A DNA stretch of 7,637 nt from Bacteroidales bacterium UBA4353 (lineage in GTDB: Bacteria; Bacteroidota; Bacteroidia; Bacteroidales; Paludibacteraceae), in the NCBI GenBank assembly GCA_002394025.1, contig DGSV01000035.1, positions 1 through 7,637 of the forward strand. The letters run 5' to 3'. Numbering within the stretch: the stretch's first letter is position 1; each line of letters begins with the position of its first letter. The position numbers and the translations under genes are program-made. Below the pieces are notes generated by a model. It ran no database searches. It was not told the DNA's origin and saw only the letters and a program-made list of their open reading frames with translations. This document shows, one piece after another, positions 1 to 6,279 of the stretch.

Positions 1-1
1 C

Positions 2-1777
2 TCCGACGACGGCATCTATGTCCTGATGAAGGAAACCATCGATAACAGCATCGACGAGTTTCGTATGGGAGAAGGAAAAGTCATAGAAGTACGCGTGCAT
101 GACGGCATAGTAGAAGTGCGCGACTACGGACGCGGCATACCACTCGGCAAACTCGACCAAGCAGTCTCATTGCTCAATACCGGAGCCAAATACGACAGCA
201 AAGTATTCAAAAAATCCGTGGGACTCAACGGCGTAGGCACCAAAGCCGTCAATGCGCTATCGAGCAGATTCGTGGTGGCATCATACCGCGACGGACAAAT
301 GCGGCGGTGCGAATTCTGCAGAGGACATATAGTGGCGGACACAGGAGTTGTCATTGATAACGACAACAACAAGCGCGGGACATACACACTCTTTGAACCC
401 GACAACAGCCGCGGACTATTCGAGAACTACCAATTCCGCGATGAATACATAGAGACCATGCTGCGTAACTATGTCTATCTCAACTCCGGACTCACAATTG
501 TCTATAACGGACAAAAATTCCATTCCAAAAACGGTCTGCTGGACCTGCTCAACGAACGTATGACAGCGGACCCGCTATACCCTATCATACATATCAAAGG
601 CGACGACATAGAAATAGCGCTCACCCACACAAACCAAAATAACGACGAATACTACAGCTTCGTCAACGGACAAAACACCATACAAGGCGGTACGCACCAA
701 GCCGCTTTTAGGGAAGCTATAGGACGAACCATCAAGGAATTCTTCAATAAAAACCAAGAACTGGCCGACATACGCAACGGCGTTGTGGGAGCAATAGCCA
801 TCAACGTCGAGGAACCGGTATTCGAAAGCCAGACAAAGACAAAACTCGGCTCACGCGATATGTCACCGGCAGAAGGCAGCATATCAATCAACAAATTCGT
901 CAACGACTTCGTAAAGCAGGAACTCGACAACTTCCTGCACCGTAACCCTGACACGGCAAATACCATGCTACAGAAGATACAGGACTCGGAGCGGGAAAGA
1001 AAAGCAATAGCAGGGGTAACGAAACAAGCGCGGGAACGAGCCAAGAAAATAAGCCTCAACAACAGCAAATTACGCGACTGCCGATTCCACTTCAACGACC
1101 CCCTGACACGCGATGAAAAACGCAACGCAATGATTGAAGCAACCAGTATCTTCATCACCGAGGGAGACTCAGCATCAGGCTCCATCACCAAAAGCCGTGA
1201 TGCCAACACACAAGCCGTATTCAGCCTGCGGGGAAAACCACTCAACAGCTACGGAATGTTGCGACATGAAGTATTCGCCAAAAACGAGGAATTTAACCTA
1301 CTACAGGCAGCACTCAATATCGAGGAAGGACTTGACGGACTGAGATACAACAAAGTCATTGTTGCCACAGATGCCGACGTGGATGGAATGCACATACGGC
1401 TACTGCTGATTACATTCTTCCTGCAATACTTCCCGGACCTCGTCAAGAAAGGACATGTCTATATCCTCCAAACACCGCTATTCCGCGTAAAAAACAAAAA
1501 AGAAATACGATATTGCTATACTGAAGACGAACGACTAAGAGCCATCACGGAACTCGGACCTAACCCTGAGATAACACGATTCAAAGGACTCGGAGAAATA
1601 TCACCCGATGAATTCCGCAAATTCATTGACGACAACATACGACTCGATCAAGTCACGCTGCGAAAAGAAGACGCCGTAAACGACCTGCTATGCTTCTATA
1701 TGGGCAAAAACACGTCAGAACGACAATCATTCATCATTGACAACCTCGTGGTGGAAGAAGATACGGCAGACTACTAA
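2..1777 (+). CDS. parE: DNA topoisomerase IV subunit B (ParE-like), 5'-truncated by window edge
   Basis: ATPase and TOPRIM subunit of a type IIA topoisomerase, which with ParC decatenates and relaxes DNA in the cytoplasm. The reading frame is open to the left edge (SDDGIYVLMKE precedes the Met at 26), so that Met is internal and roughly 40 N-terminal residues are probably missing. The GHKL ATPase motifs are visible: E-T-I-D-N at about 32-46 with the Mg-binding Asn, DYGRGIP at 122-142, GLNGVG at 221-238 and the QTK-loop Lys at 836-838. The TOPRIM metal site follows: EGDSA at 1160-1174, DADVDG at 1370-1387 and RFKGLGE at 1577-1597. I prefer ParE over GyrB because of the DDGIY...DNSIDEF opening and the NTGAKYD segment, which resemble Bacteroidetes topoisomerase IV, and because of the compact length (591 residues seen). 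GyrB is the alternative. Nothing looks broken; the stop is TAA. A lipoprotein gene follows after 19 bp. Confidence 0.92.
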   Translation, partial: SDDGIYVLMKETIDNSIDEFRMGEGKVIEVRVHDGIVEVRDYGRGIPLGKLDQAVSLLNTGAKYDSKVFKKSVGLNGVGTKAVNALSSRFVVASYRDGQMRRCEFCRGHIVADTGVVIDNDNNKRGTYTLFEPDNSRGLFENYQFRDEYIETMLRNYVYLNSGLTIVYNGQKFHSKNGLLDLLNERMTADPLYPIIHIKGDDIEIALTHTNQNNDEYYSFVNGQNTIQGGTHQAAFREAIGRTIKEFFNKNQELADIRNGVVGAIAINVEEPVFESQTKTKLGSRDMSPAEGSISINKFVNDFVKQELDNFLHRNPDTANTMLQKIQDSERERKAIAGVTKQARERAKKISLNNSKLRDCRFHFNDPLTRDEKRNAMIEATSIFITEGDSASGSITKSRDANTQAVFSLRGKPLNSYGMLRHEVFAKNEEFNLLQAALNIEEGLDGLRYNKVIVATDADVDGMHIRLLLITFFLQYFPDLVKKGHVYILQTPLFRVKNKKEIRYCYTEDERLRAITELGPNPEITRFKGLGEISPDEFRKFIDDNIRLDQVTLRKEDAVNDLLCFYMGKNTSERQSFIIDNLVVEEDTADY

Positions 1778-1796
1778 CCTAATCATCAAACAAATA

Positions 1797-2177
1797 ATGA
1801 AAACAAAAATCAATATACTCTTGTTGGCGGTAGGCGTCATGCTACTTGCCTCGTGCAAAAAAAAGAACGAGATTGACCCCACACTACTTCCCGGAGTATG
1901 GCAATTTACCGGCACGGAACAATATCTGAACTTCCATCAGGACAATACCGGCGCCTTTTGGGACGAAGCCGAAGACATCTACGAAGACGACATCGAGAAA
2001 AACGGCAACGGATGGTTCACATGGGCGCTGGCGGAAGACCAACTGGCTCTTAACTTCACTATAGAAGTATCAGGAGGCTCGGTACCAAAAAACAGCACCA
2101 TCACCGAACTCACCACAACAACCATGACATGGCAGGACAGCTTCAAAAACAAAACACACTTCACAAGAAAAAAGTGA
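1797..2177 (+). CDS. small lipocalin-like lipoprotein
   Basis: A predicted 126-residue envelope lipoprotein. The start at 1797 is chosen because it gives a classical signal peptide: MKTK, a hydrophobic stretch, then the lipobox LLASC with Cys20. An upstream in-frame ATG at 1737 would overlap parE and bury the signal behind a charged extension. The mature part begins with lysines and then reads LPGVWQFTGTEQYLNF, a Gly-x-Trp start followed by alternating hydrophobic and polar segments. It also has two more Trp motifs (FTWAL, MTWQD), which recall lipocalin-like lipoproteins of Bacteroidetes. That family call rests on pattern and is inference. No Shine-Dalgarno is visible, only an A-rich leader. 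The gene lies 19 bp after parE and may be read through from it. The stop TGA is followed in the same frame by 23 open codons made largely of the 9-bp repeat described separately. Its ligand and role are unknown. Confidence 0.8.
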   Translation: MKTKINILLLAVGVMLLASCKKKNEIDPTLLPGVWQFTGTEQYLNFHQDNTGAFWDEAEDIYEDDIEKNGNGWFTWALAEDQLALNFTIEVSGGSVPKNSTITELTTTTMTWQDSFKNKTHFTRKK

Positions 2178-2180
2178 GTT

Positions 2181-2249
2181 ATAACTAGAATAACTAGAAA
2201 ACCTAGAATAACTAGAATAACTAGAAAAGCTAGAAAGCTAATAAGCTAG
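2181..2249. repeat. 9-bp tandem repeat (consensus ATAACTAGA)
   Basis: Six contiguous 9-bp units occupy 2181-2234. Four are exactly ATAACTAGA (2181, 2190, 2208, 2217), one is AAACCTAGA (2199) and one is AAAGCTAGA (2226). Decayed units continue to 2249 (AAGCTA, then ATAAGCTAG). The array fills most of the gap between the lipoprotein and the GT-C gene. Its 9-bp period keeps the reading frame of the upstream gene. Confidence 0.9.
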
Positions 2250-2277
2250 TAAACCATATCACCAAGAACACAAAACT

Positions 2278-3876
2278 ATGAAATCACTCTCCAAATGGCT
2301 CGCGTTAGCCGCCATAGTTATCACATTCCTCGTCAGTTTCAACTATATTTTTGACAAGAAGCTTGACCTCAATGGTGACAATGCCAATTATCTCACCTAT
2401 GCCCGCAATATCGCCGCCGGACATGGCTATAGCGCGCTGTCGTGGGACGGTACCTACGCACCCGTCAACCACTTCCCGCCGGCATACAGCTTCGTGCTCT
2501 CGCTGTTTATGCGCTGCGGCATTGATAATATAGTGTTTTTCAAATGGCTCAACGGCATACTTATGCTCCTTGTAATTTTGATTATCAGCCATCTCGCGGC
2601 ACGCCTTGCCGACAATGACTGGCTCGGGCTCGCCGTTGGGGTTTTTCTCGCGCTCTCGGCACCCATGCTGCATTTCGCAACTATGGTCATGTCAGAGATG
2701 AACTACGCTTTCTTTTCGGCACTGACGTTCCTATGCCTATGGCAATACACTGAAACTCAAGAACAGGGAGCAAAGGACAACGCTGTGTGGTACACCAACC
2801 CGTGGTTTTATGGCGCGGCATTGTCAGCCATGGCGGCATACTACTTCCGCACCATGGCCATGGCACTCATTTTCGCCATGCTAATATTTTTCCTTACACG
2901 CAAGCAGTGGCAACAGACACTGGCTACGCTGGCCATCGCCGTCATCACCTACCTGCCGTGGGTGATGCGCAATAAAGCCGCGGGACTCGAGTCGCGATAC
3001 TTCGGTACCATCATGACCGTAAACCCATGGCGACCCGAACAGGGCACTATCAGCACTCCGGGAGAATTCATCGAAAAAGTCATCAAAAACATCGACGAAA
3101 CGGTTATCAAAGCCTTCACAGAAAGCCTGTTTCCATTCGTCAATGTCAACTATAATGAAACATCGTCGTGGCTCGCTATTTGTGGTGCGCTGCTCATCAT
3201 CGCGGTGATGATTTACGGCTGTTTCGCAAACCGCCGCATCACATGGCTGCTATTCGCCTATTTCGTAGGTAACATAGGACTTTTCGGACTCTGGCACGGA
3301 GGCAACGGAATACGCTACGTAGTACCACTCATACCATGGATTGTCATGACTTTCTATCTCGGTATTACACAACTCGTACGCCTCACGGTAAAAATCACGC
3401 ACAAGAACGACAACGGCAAACATAAGACAAAAACCACGACCTTTGACACGGCTCACTTACGCCCCGCGGCATTGGTACTCATCATATTTGCACTACTTGA
3501 AATTAATAGCGTAAAAGCTTTGGCACAACAAAACCGGCAACCCTATCCTCCTGCCTACAAAGAGTATTTCGACATCGCCAAGCAAATGAACAAGCACTTC
3601 AAAGGGCAGCACATCGTTGTGGCGTGCCGCAAACCGGAACTCTTCATGATGTACGCGCCTAATATCTGCGCCCGGCGATACCTGTTCTCCGATAAACCCG
3701 AAGAAGTCATCGCAGACCTTGAAGAACATAATGTGGACTATGTGATACTCGACGCATTAGGATATAGCAGCACGGGGCTGTACCTCTACCCTGCGGTGCA
3801 ACAAAACTACCAGCGGTTCCCGGTAGCCATGCAGTATGACAATCCGCCGACATACCTACTCAAATTTAACCGATGA
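2278..3876 (+). CDS. polytopic GT-C fold glycosyltransferase (PMT/ArnT-like, GT39/GT83 type)
   Basis: A 532-residue inner-membrane protein. Enzymes of this fold move a sugar from a polyprenyl-phosphate donor to a lipid, glycan or protein on the outer face of the membrane. An N-terminal membrane helix (about residues 7-25) leads into a first periplasmic loop containing LNGDNANYLTYARNI, where Asp34 sits in the position of the GT-C catalytic acid. MVMSEMNY follows with Glu140, the usual second acidic motif of the ArnT/PMT class. About ten membrane segments extend to about residue 410, and a soluble C-terminal domain of about 120 residues ends the protein. This layout is common for Bacteroidales GT-C proteins. 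The length suits the family and there is no frameshift. The stop overlaps the start of the next gene (ATGA), so the two are probably translationally coupled. No TAnnTTTG promoter is visible in the gap upstream, which suggests read-through. Donor and acceptor cannot be told from sequence. Confidence 0.85.
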   Translation: MKSLSKWLALAAIVITFLVSFNYIFDKKLDLNGDNANYLTYARNIAAGHGYSALSWDGTYAPVNHFPPAYSFVLSLFMRCGIDNIVFFKWLNGILMLLVILIISHLAARLADNDWLGLAVGVFLALSAPMLHFATMVMSEMNYAFFSALTFLCLWQYTETQEQGAKDNAVWYTNPWFYGAALSAMAAYYFRTMAMALIFAMLIFFLTRKQWQQTLATLAIAVITYLPWVMRNKAAGLESRYFGTIMTVNPWRPEQGTISTPGEFIEKVIKNIDETVIKAFTESLFPFVNVNYNETSSWLAICGALLIIAVMIYGCFANRRITWLLFAYFVGNIGLFGLWHGGNGIRYVVPLIPWIVMTFYLGITQLVRLTVKITHKNDNGKHKTKTTTFDTAHLRPAALVLIIFALLEINSVKALAQQNRQPYPPAYKEYFDIAKQMNKHFKGQHIVVACRKPELFMMYAPNICARRYLFSDKPEEVIADLEEHNVDYVILDALGYSSTGLYLYPAVQQNYQRFPVAMQYDNPPTYLLKFNR

Positions 3877-4310
3877 ACAACACCACGCACCACAACATAC
3901 CCCTCTGGCGACAGTTCATCAGATATTCCGTCAGCGGAACAATAGCCACGGCAACAGACAAAGCACTATTCTACGTCATGCACTACACGCTTGACATCAA
4001 CGTCTATGTCGCCACCACTGTTGCATTCATCACCGGACTGGCAATCACATACATCTTTTCCATCACATGGATCTTCCAGCAACGACGCATGGCAGGCACC
4101 ATTGCCGAACCATTTATATACCTCATTATAGGACTCGGAGGGGTGCTCTTAATGAATGTACTGATGTGGCTCTTCATGCGTGTCATGCCCGACACAGAGA
4201 CCATAATGCTCTTGCCGCGCAACTTCTTCTGTAACATAACAGCAACGCTTTTGGTAACCATATACAACTTCATCGCAAAGCGACTCATACTTTTCACCAC
4301 ACACGAGTGA
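3873..4310 (+). CDS. GtrA-family membrane protein
   Basis: A 145-residue protein with four predicted membrane helices (about residues 15-35, 43-66, 80-103 and 115-136), the size and layout of the GtrA/DPMS family. Family features visible are the early FIRYSVSGTIATATDKALF segment, the aromatic end of helix 2 (TYIFSITWIF) and the basic C-terminal NFIAKRLILF. GtrA proteins are thought to flip polyprenyl-phosphate-linked sugars across the inner membrane. Coupled to a GT-C transferase, as here by a 4-base ATGA overlap, it would supply that enzyme's donor on the periplasmic side. The GT2-type synthase that would charge the polyprenyl phosphate is not in this window. The family call is firm; the specific sugar is unknown. 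Confidence 0.88.
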   Translation: MNNTTHHNIPLWRQFIRYSVSGTIATATDKALFYVMHYTLDINVYVATTVAFITGLAITYIFSITWIFQQRRMAGTIAEPFIYLIIGLGGVLLMNVLMWLFMRVMPDTETIMLLPRNFFCNITATLLVTIYNFIAKRLILFTTHE

Positions 4311-4346
4311 AAAAATGACGCTTTTTATGTTGTAAAACACAAAAAT

Positions 4347-4395
4347 CAGCCGCAAAATTTTGCTATTTGAAAAAAATAGAGTAATTTTGCGGCTG
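4347..4395. repeat. long inverted repeat (hairpin) overlapping a promoter
   Basis: CAGCCGCAAAATT at 4347-4359 is perfectly complementary to AATTTTGCGGCTG at 4383-4395. Inside, after a symmetric 3x3 interior loop, CTATTT (4363-4368) pairs with AAATAG (4374-4379) around a 5-base loop. That gives 19 base pairs in a near-symmetric structure. On the + strand no clear U run follows (TATTCTTAAAAAT). On the - strand a T-rich stretch does follow, so it may be a terminator, an operator, or both. Confidence 0.85.
4358..4389 (+). promoter_or_regulatory. Bacteroidetes-type promoter for the 4440 gene
   Basis: TTTTG at 4358-4362 is a good -33 element. A 19-bp spacer separates it from TAATTTTG at 4382-4389, a perfect match to the Bacteroidetes -7 consensus TAnnTTTG. 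Transcription should start near 4396, giving a leader of about 44 nt. The -7 box lies in the right arm of the inverted repeat at 4347-4395. Confidence 0.75.
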
Positions 4396-4439
4396 TATTC
4401 TTAAAAATATAGTCAACAAACCAAAAAAATCATAACGTT

Positions 4440-4856
4440 ATGAAGAAAAATTTATTTTTCGCAGGCGTGTTTGCTTTGGCACTCACCCTCGTAGCTTGCC
4501 CCGCCAAGAAGGCTGAAGGCGAAGCTGAACAACAAGACTCAGTAGCAGTAGAAGCTGTTGACACCATCGCAGCCGCTGTTGAAGAAGTCGCTGAAGAAGT
4601 TCCCGCAGTTGTTGAGGAAGTAAAGCAAGAAGCTAAAAAAACTACCAAGAAAGCTGCCGCTAAAGTTGACGACGCTGTTAAAGCAACAGTAGAAGACGTC
4701 AAAGAAGCAGCCGTAGAGGTTAAGGAAGAAGCTAAAACAACTGGCGACAAAATGGCTGACAAACTCCAACAAAAAGCCGCTGAAGCCGAGCAAAAGGCAG
4801 CAGACGAAGAAGCAGCTAAAAAAGCCACTCTAAAAGCCGCAATGAAGAAAAAATAA
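4440..4856 (+). CDS. Ala/Lys/Glu-rich helical lipoprotein
   Basis: A 138-residue predicted lipoprotein: MKKN, a hydrophobic core and lipobox LVAC with Cys20. The mature part is strongly biased to Ala, Lys, Glu and Val, with recurring AAAVEEV, EVKQEAKK and DVKEAAVEVKEEAK blocks. This predicts one long charged amphipathic helix or coiled coil, with no Trp and no aromatic residue after the signal peptide. Such sequences resemble apolipoprotein- or LEA-like helices and short envelope spacer lipoproteins, but the resemblance is compositional and no family can be assigned. It has its own promoter and no Shine-Dalgarno. The next lipoprotein gene follows 29 bp later, probably in the same transcript. 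Many codons are T-ending (GCT, GTT), unlike the surrounding genes that favour C/A-ending codons, which suggests high expression. Possible roles include tethering or spacing in the envelope; this is speculation. Confidence 0.85.
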   Translation: MKKNLFFAGVFALALTLVACPAKKAEGEAEQQDSVAVEAVDTIAAAVEEVAEEVPAVVEEVKQEAKKTTKKAAAKVDDAVKATVEDVKEAAVEVKEEAKTTGDKMADKLQQKAAEAEQKAADEEAAKKATLKAAMKKK

Positions 4857-4885
4857 TCTAAAAACACTATAATTTAATTACGACA

Positions 4886-5332
4886 ATGAAAAAAATCTTT
4901 TCTTTCATGCTCGTAGCTGTTGCTATGTTTACATTCACAGCTTGCGACAACACCGCTGATATGTCTGACGCAGAACTCGAACAAGCCATCATCAAACATT
5001 CAGAAAGCGGATTTATCGGTAAAATAGAAGTCAAAGACAAAGAAGACGCTGAGTTGGCTGATTTCGACGGTCAGTATATGTCTGCCAACTTCGATGCCGA
5101 CCACAAATTCGCTCTCTACTTCGGTGAGAAGAAGAAAGATGTGAAAGCCAAAAACATTTCTCCTGAAGACGCTTTCTGGACAGGCGAATGGAAAGTCGTT
5201 GACGGTATACTTTGGGTAACCGATGACGAGGATAGCGGTGAAGACTTAGGCAAATGGTATGATGTCTTCGTAATATCCAAAGAAGGCAAGCGCATCACCT
5301 ATGACGGCTTATTCAAAGTCGTTCTCGACTAA
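4886..5332 (+). CDS. small acidic lipoprotein of unknown family
   Basis: A 148-residue predicted lipoprotein with signal MKKIFSFMLVAVAMFTFTAC, lipobox FTAC and Cys20. The mature protein is rich in Asp, Glu and Lys. It begins with a short helical part (MSDAELEQAIIKHSESGF) and continues with likely beta strands: GKIEVKDKE, YMSANFDADHKFALYF, GEWKVVDGILWVTDD and WYDVFVISKEGKRITYDGLFKVV. The spacing of the Trp-containing strands recalls small beta-barrel or lipocalin-like lipoproteins of Bacteroidetes, but I do not recognise a family. It lies 29 bp after the Ala/Lys-rich lipoprotein, shares its T-ending codon preference, and is followed by an intrinsic terminator. The two therefore form a likely two-gene operon. 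No Shine-Dalgarno is seen; the leader is AT-rich. Its function is unknown. Confidence 0.82.
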   Translation: MKKIFSFMLVAVAMFTFTACDNTADMSDAELEQAIIKHSESGFIGKIEVKDKEDAELADFDGQYMSANFDADHKFALYFGEKKKDVKAKNISPEDAFWTGEWKVVDGILWVTDDEDSGEDLGKWYDVFVISKEGKRITYDGLFKVVLD

Positions 5333-5360
5333 TCAGACTTACACACAGTAACAAACAAAG

Positions 5361-5390
5361 ACACCGCAGATTTTGCGGTGTTTTTGTTTT
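5361..5390 (+). terminator. intrinsic terminator of the lipoprotein operon
   Basis: ACACCGCA (5361-5368) pairs with TGCGGTGT (5374-5381) around the loop GATTT, followed by TTTTTGTTTT. It is 28 bp after the stop of the acidic lipoprotein gene. The opposite strand is also followed by a T-rich stretch (TCTTTGTTTG), so it could also stop leftward transcription from the ORF remnant at 5392-5526. Confidence 0.9.
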
Positions 5391-5391
5391 A

Positions 5392-5526
5392 TTATGCAAA
5401 AAGTTCATTCAAATCTGAAGTTTTTCCGATATACAAGCCTTGCCCATTGGCGATGTTACGTTCCGCAGCGTCGATACCATTATAAAATTCTTTACTTTCA
5501 TAGTATTCTGCCTCATCCTTTTTGAC
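5392..5526 (-). pseudogene. start-less ORF remnant with antitoxin-like C-terminus
   Basis: On the minus strand, 44 codons are open and end in TAA at 5394-5392. The peptide runs from KDEAEYYESKEFYNGIDAAE to an end resembling GLYIGKTSDLNELFA. This composition looks like real protein: acidic helix, then an N-I-A-N-G-Q-G turn and a short tail. It resembles the C-terminal ends of small antitoxins such as ParD-, RelB- or Phd-type proteins, but that is a weak resemblance by eye. An in-frame TAA (5529-5527) stands immediately upstream and there is no ATG, GTG or TTG near the start of the open stretch, so it is probably the tail of a decayed gene. No toxin partner and no minus-strand promoter are visible. 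A chance ORF is the alternative. Confidence 0.4.
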
Positions 5527-5604
5527 TTACAACTTTTTTGAAACCGACAAAACAACACGGCATAGTTCATCAGTTTTATGTCGCTATTTTGCGGCACAAA
5601 ACCG

Positions 5605-5634
5605 TTTTTTGAACGTTTGTTCGAAAAATTTTCG
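5605..5634. promoter_or_regulatory. candidate TetR operator palindromes
   Basis: GAACGTTTGTTC (5611-5622) is an inverted repeat. Flanking T and A runs extend it to an imperfect 24-bp palindrome (5605-5628; 9 of 12 half-site positions match). Overlapping it, CGAAAA (5622-5627) and TTTTCG (5629-5634) form a second perfect inverted repeat around one base. Both lie just upstream of, or against, the -7 box, where binding would block RNA polymerase. Assignment to the TetR protein encoded next to it is inference. Confidence 0.5.
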
Positions 5635-5642
5635 TACCTTTG
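5635..5642 (+). promoter_or_regulatory. -7 promoter box for the tetR-fabB unit
   Basis: TACCTTTG matches the Bacteroidetes -7 consensus TAnnTTTG exactly. Candidate -33 elements are imperfectly spaced: TTTTTTG ending at 5611 is 23 bp away and TTTG at 5616-5619 is 15 bp away, against a usual 19-21. Transcription would begin near 5649, leaving a leader of only about 15 nt before the GTG start. Confidence 0.65.
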
Positions 5643-5664
5643 CACCGCAAAAGACAATTAGGCA

Positions 5665-6276
5665 GTGAAAATCAACCGCGAACTGATAATAGAAAAGGCA
5701 TTTGAGCAATATCTCCAGATGGGCTATTCCGCTGTGTCGGTGTCAGTATTGCAGAAGAAACTGGACATTGGCAGAGCCTCGATGTACTACTATTTCAGTA
5801 CCAAAGAAAGCCTTTTCAGCGCCGTGATGAAGCGCTACGTGCTCGACGTGATGGATGATTGTCTGCGACCCCTGTTCGACGAAGATTCCGTTACTCTGCC
5901 CAAGGTCATCAATGCCATGGTAACGATGTACGACACCATGTATCACAGCGTGCAGCACGTCAACCCGGCACTGGGAATGAACAGCATGTCGTCGCTCATA
6001 CTCTATGCCATGTCTGCCGATGCCGAATTCGCCGACACGATATATGTCCGCAACAGACAGTGCTACCGCCTATGGGTCAAAGCCATAGACAACGGAAAAC
6101 GCGACGGAACAATACCGGCGGACACGGACACGCAGACGGCGGCGGTATTATTCGCATCAGTACGCAACTCATTCGAATACGTAGGACTGCAACAGCAGGA
6201 GGGAACAACACAATACCGCAACAGCTACGAATGCCTAATGAAAATAATAAGTAATAAACAACTAAAACAGATATAA
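5665..6276 (+). CDS. TetR/AcrR family transcriptional regulator
   Basis: A 203-residue protein with a typical TetR N-terminal DNA-binding domain. Helix 1 is about residues 4-19, followed by the helix-turn-helix at about 23-42 with the signature ASMYYYFSTKESLF. The C-terminal ligand-binding and dimer domain (about 60-200) is helical and not assignable to a known ligand class. The start is GTG: an in-frame TAG lies only two codons upstream (5659-5661), and the next Met is inside the HTH region, so GTG is the only reasonable choice. It is transcribed first in a two-gene unit, with the beta-ketoacyl-ACP synthase start 3 bp after its stop. Palindromes at its promoter suggest autorepression. By analogy with TetR-type regulators of lipid genes, it may sense an acyl thioester or fatty acid, but that is inferred only from the neighbour. 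Confidence 0.9.
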   Translation: MKINRELIIEKAFEQYLQMGYSAVSVSVLQKKLDIGRASMYYYFSTKESLFSAVMKRYVLDVMDDCLRPLFDEDSVTLPKVINAMVTMYDTMYHSVQHVNPALGMNSMSSLILYAMSADAEFADTIYVRNRQCYRLWVKAIDNGKRDGTIPADTDTQTAAVLFASVRNSFEYVGLQQQEGTTQYRNSYECLMKIISNKQLKQI

Positions 6277-6279
6277 CTT

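Larger units (their letters stand above)
5333..5664. other. 332-bp intergenic region
   Basis: From left to right it holds the terminator at 5361-5390, the minus-strand ORF remnant at 5392-5526, about 75 bp of featureless AT-rich sequence, and the palindrome-bearing promoter of the TetR gene (5605-5642). No RNA gene was recognised. Confidence 0.8.

Noticed and set aside
652..1245. 197-codon minus-strand ORF inside parE
   Set aside because: It lies opposite conserved ATPase/TOPRIM coding sequence. It is Ser/Leu-rich without motifs, as expected of a shadow frame.
1737..1796. N-terminal extension of the lipoprotein from the ATG at 1737
   Set aside because: It would overlap parE by 41 bases and put 20 charged and polar residues before the signal peptide, which would spoil lipoprotein export.
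4430..4867. 145-codon minus-strand ORF across the whole Ala/Lys-rich lipoprotein gene
   Set aside because: The product is a Ser/Ala/Thr-rich low-complexity mirror of the repetitive codons on the + strand. The + strand frame has the signal peptide, promoter and operon context.
5409..5657. 82-codon minus-strand ORF in the gap before the TetR gene
   Set aside because: It begins within the tetR promoter region and reads through the palindromes; its Cys/Arg/Lys-rich product is not protein-like. The frame next to it (5392-5526) is more convincing.
5859..6254. 131-codon + strand ORF within the TetR gene
   Set aside because: It is a frame shadow rich in Arg, His and Gln; the TetR frame has clear HTH signatures and adjoins the next gene.
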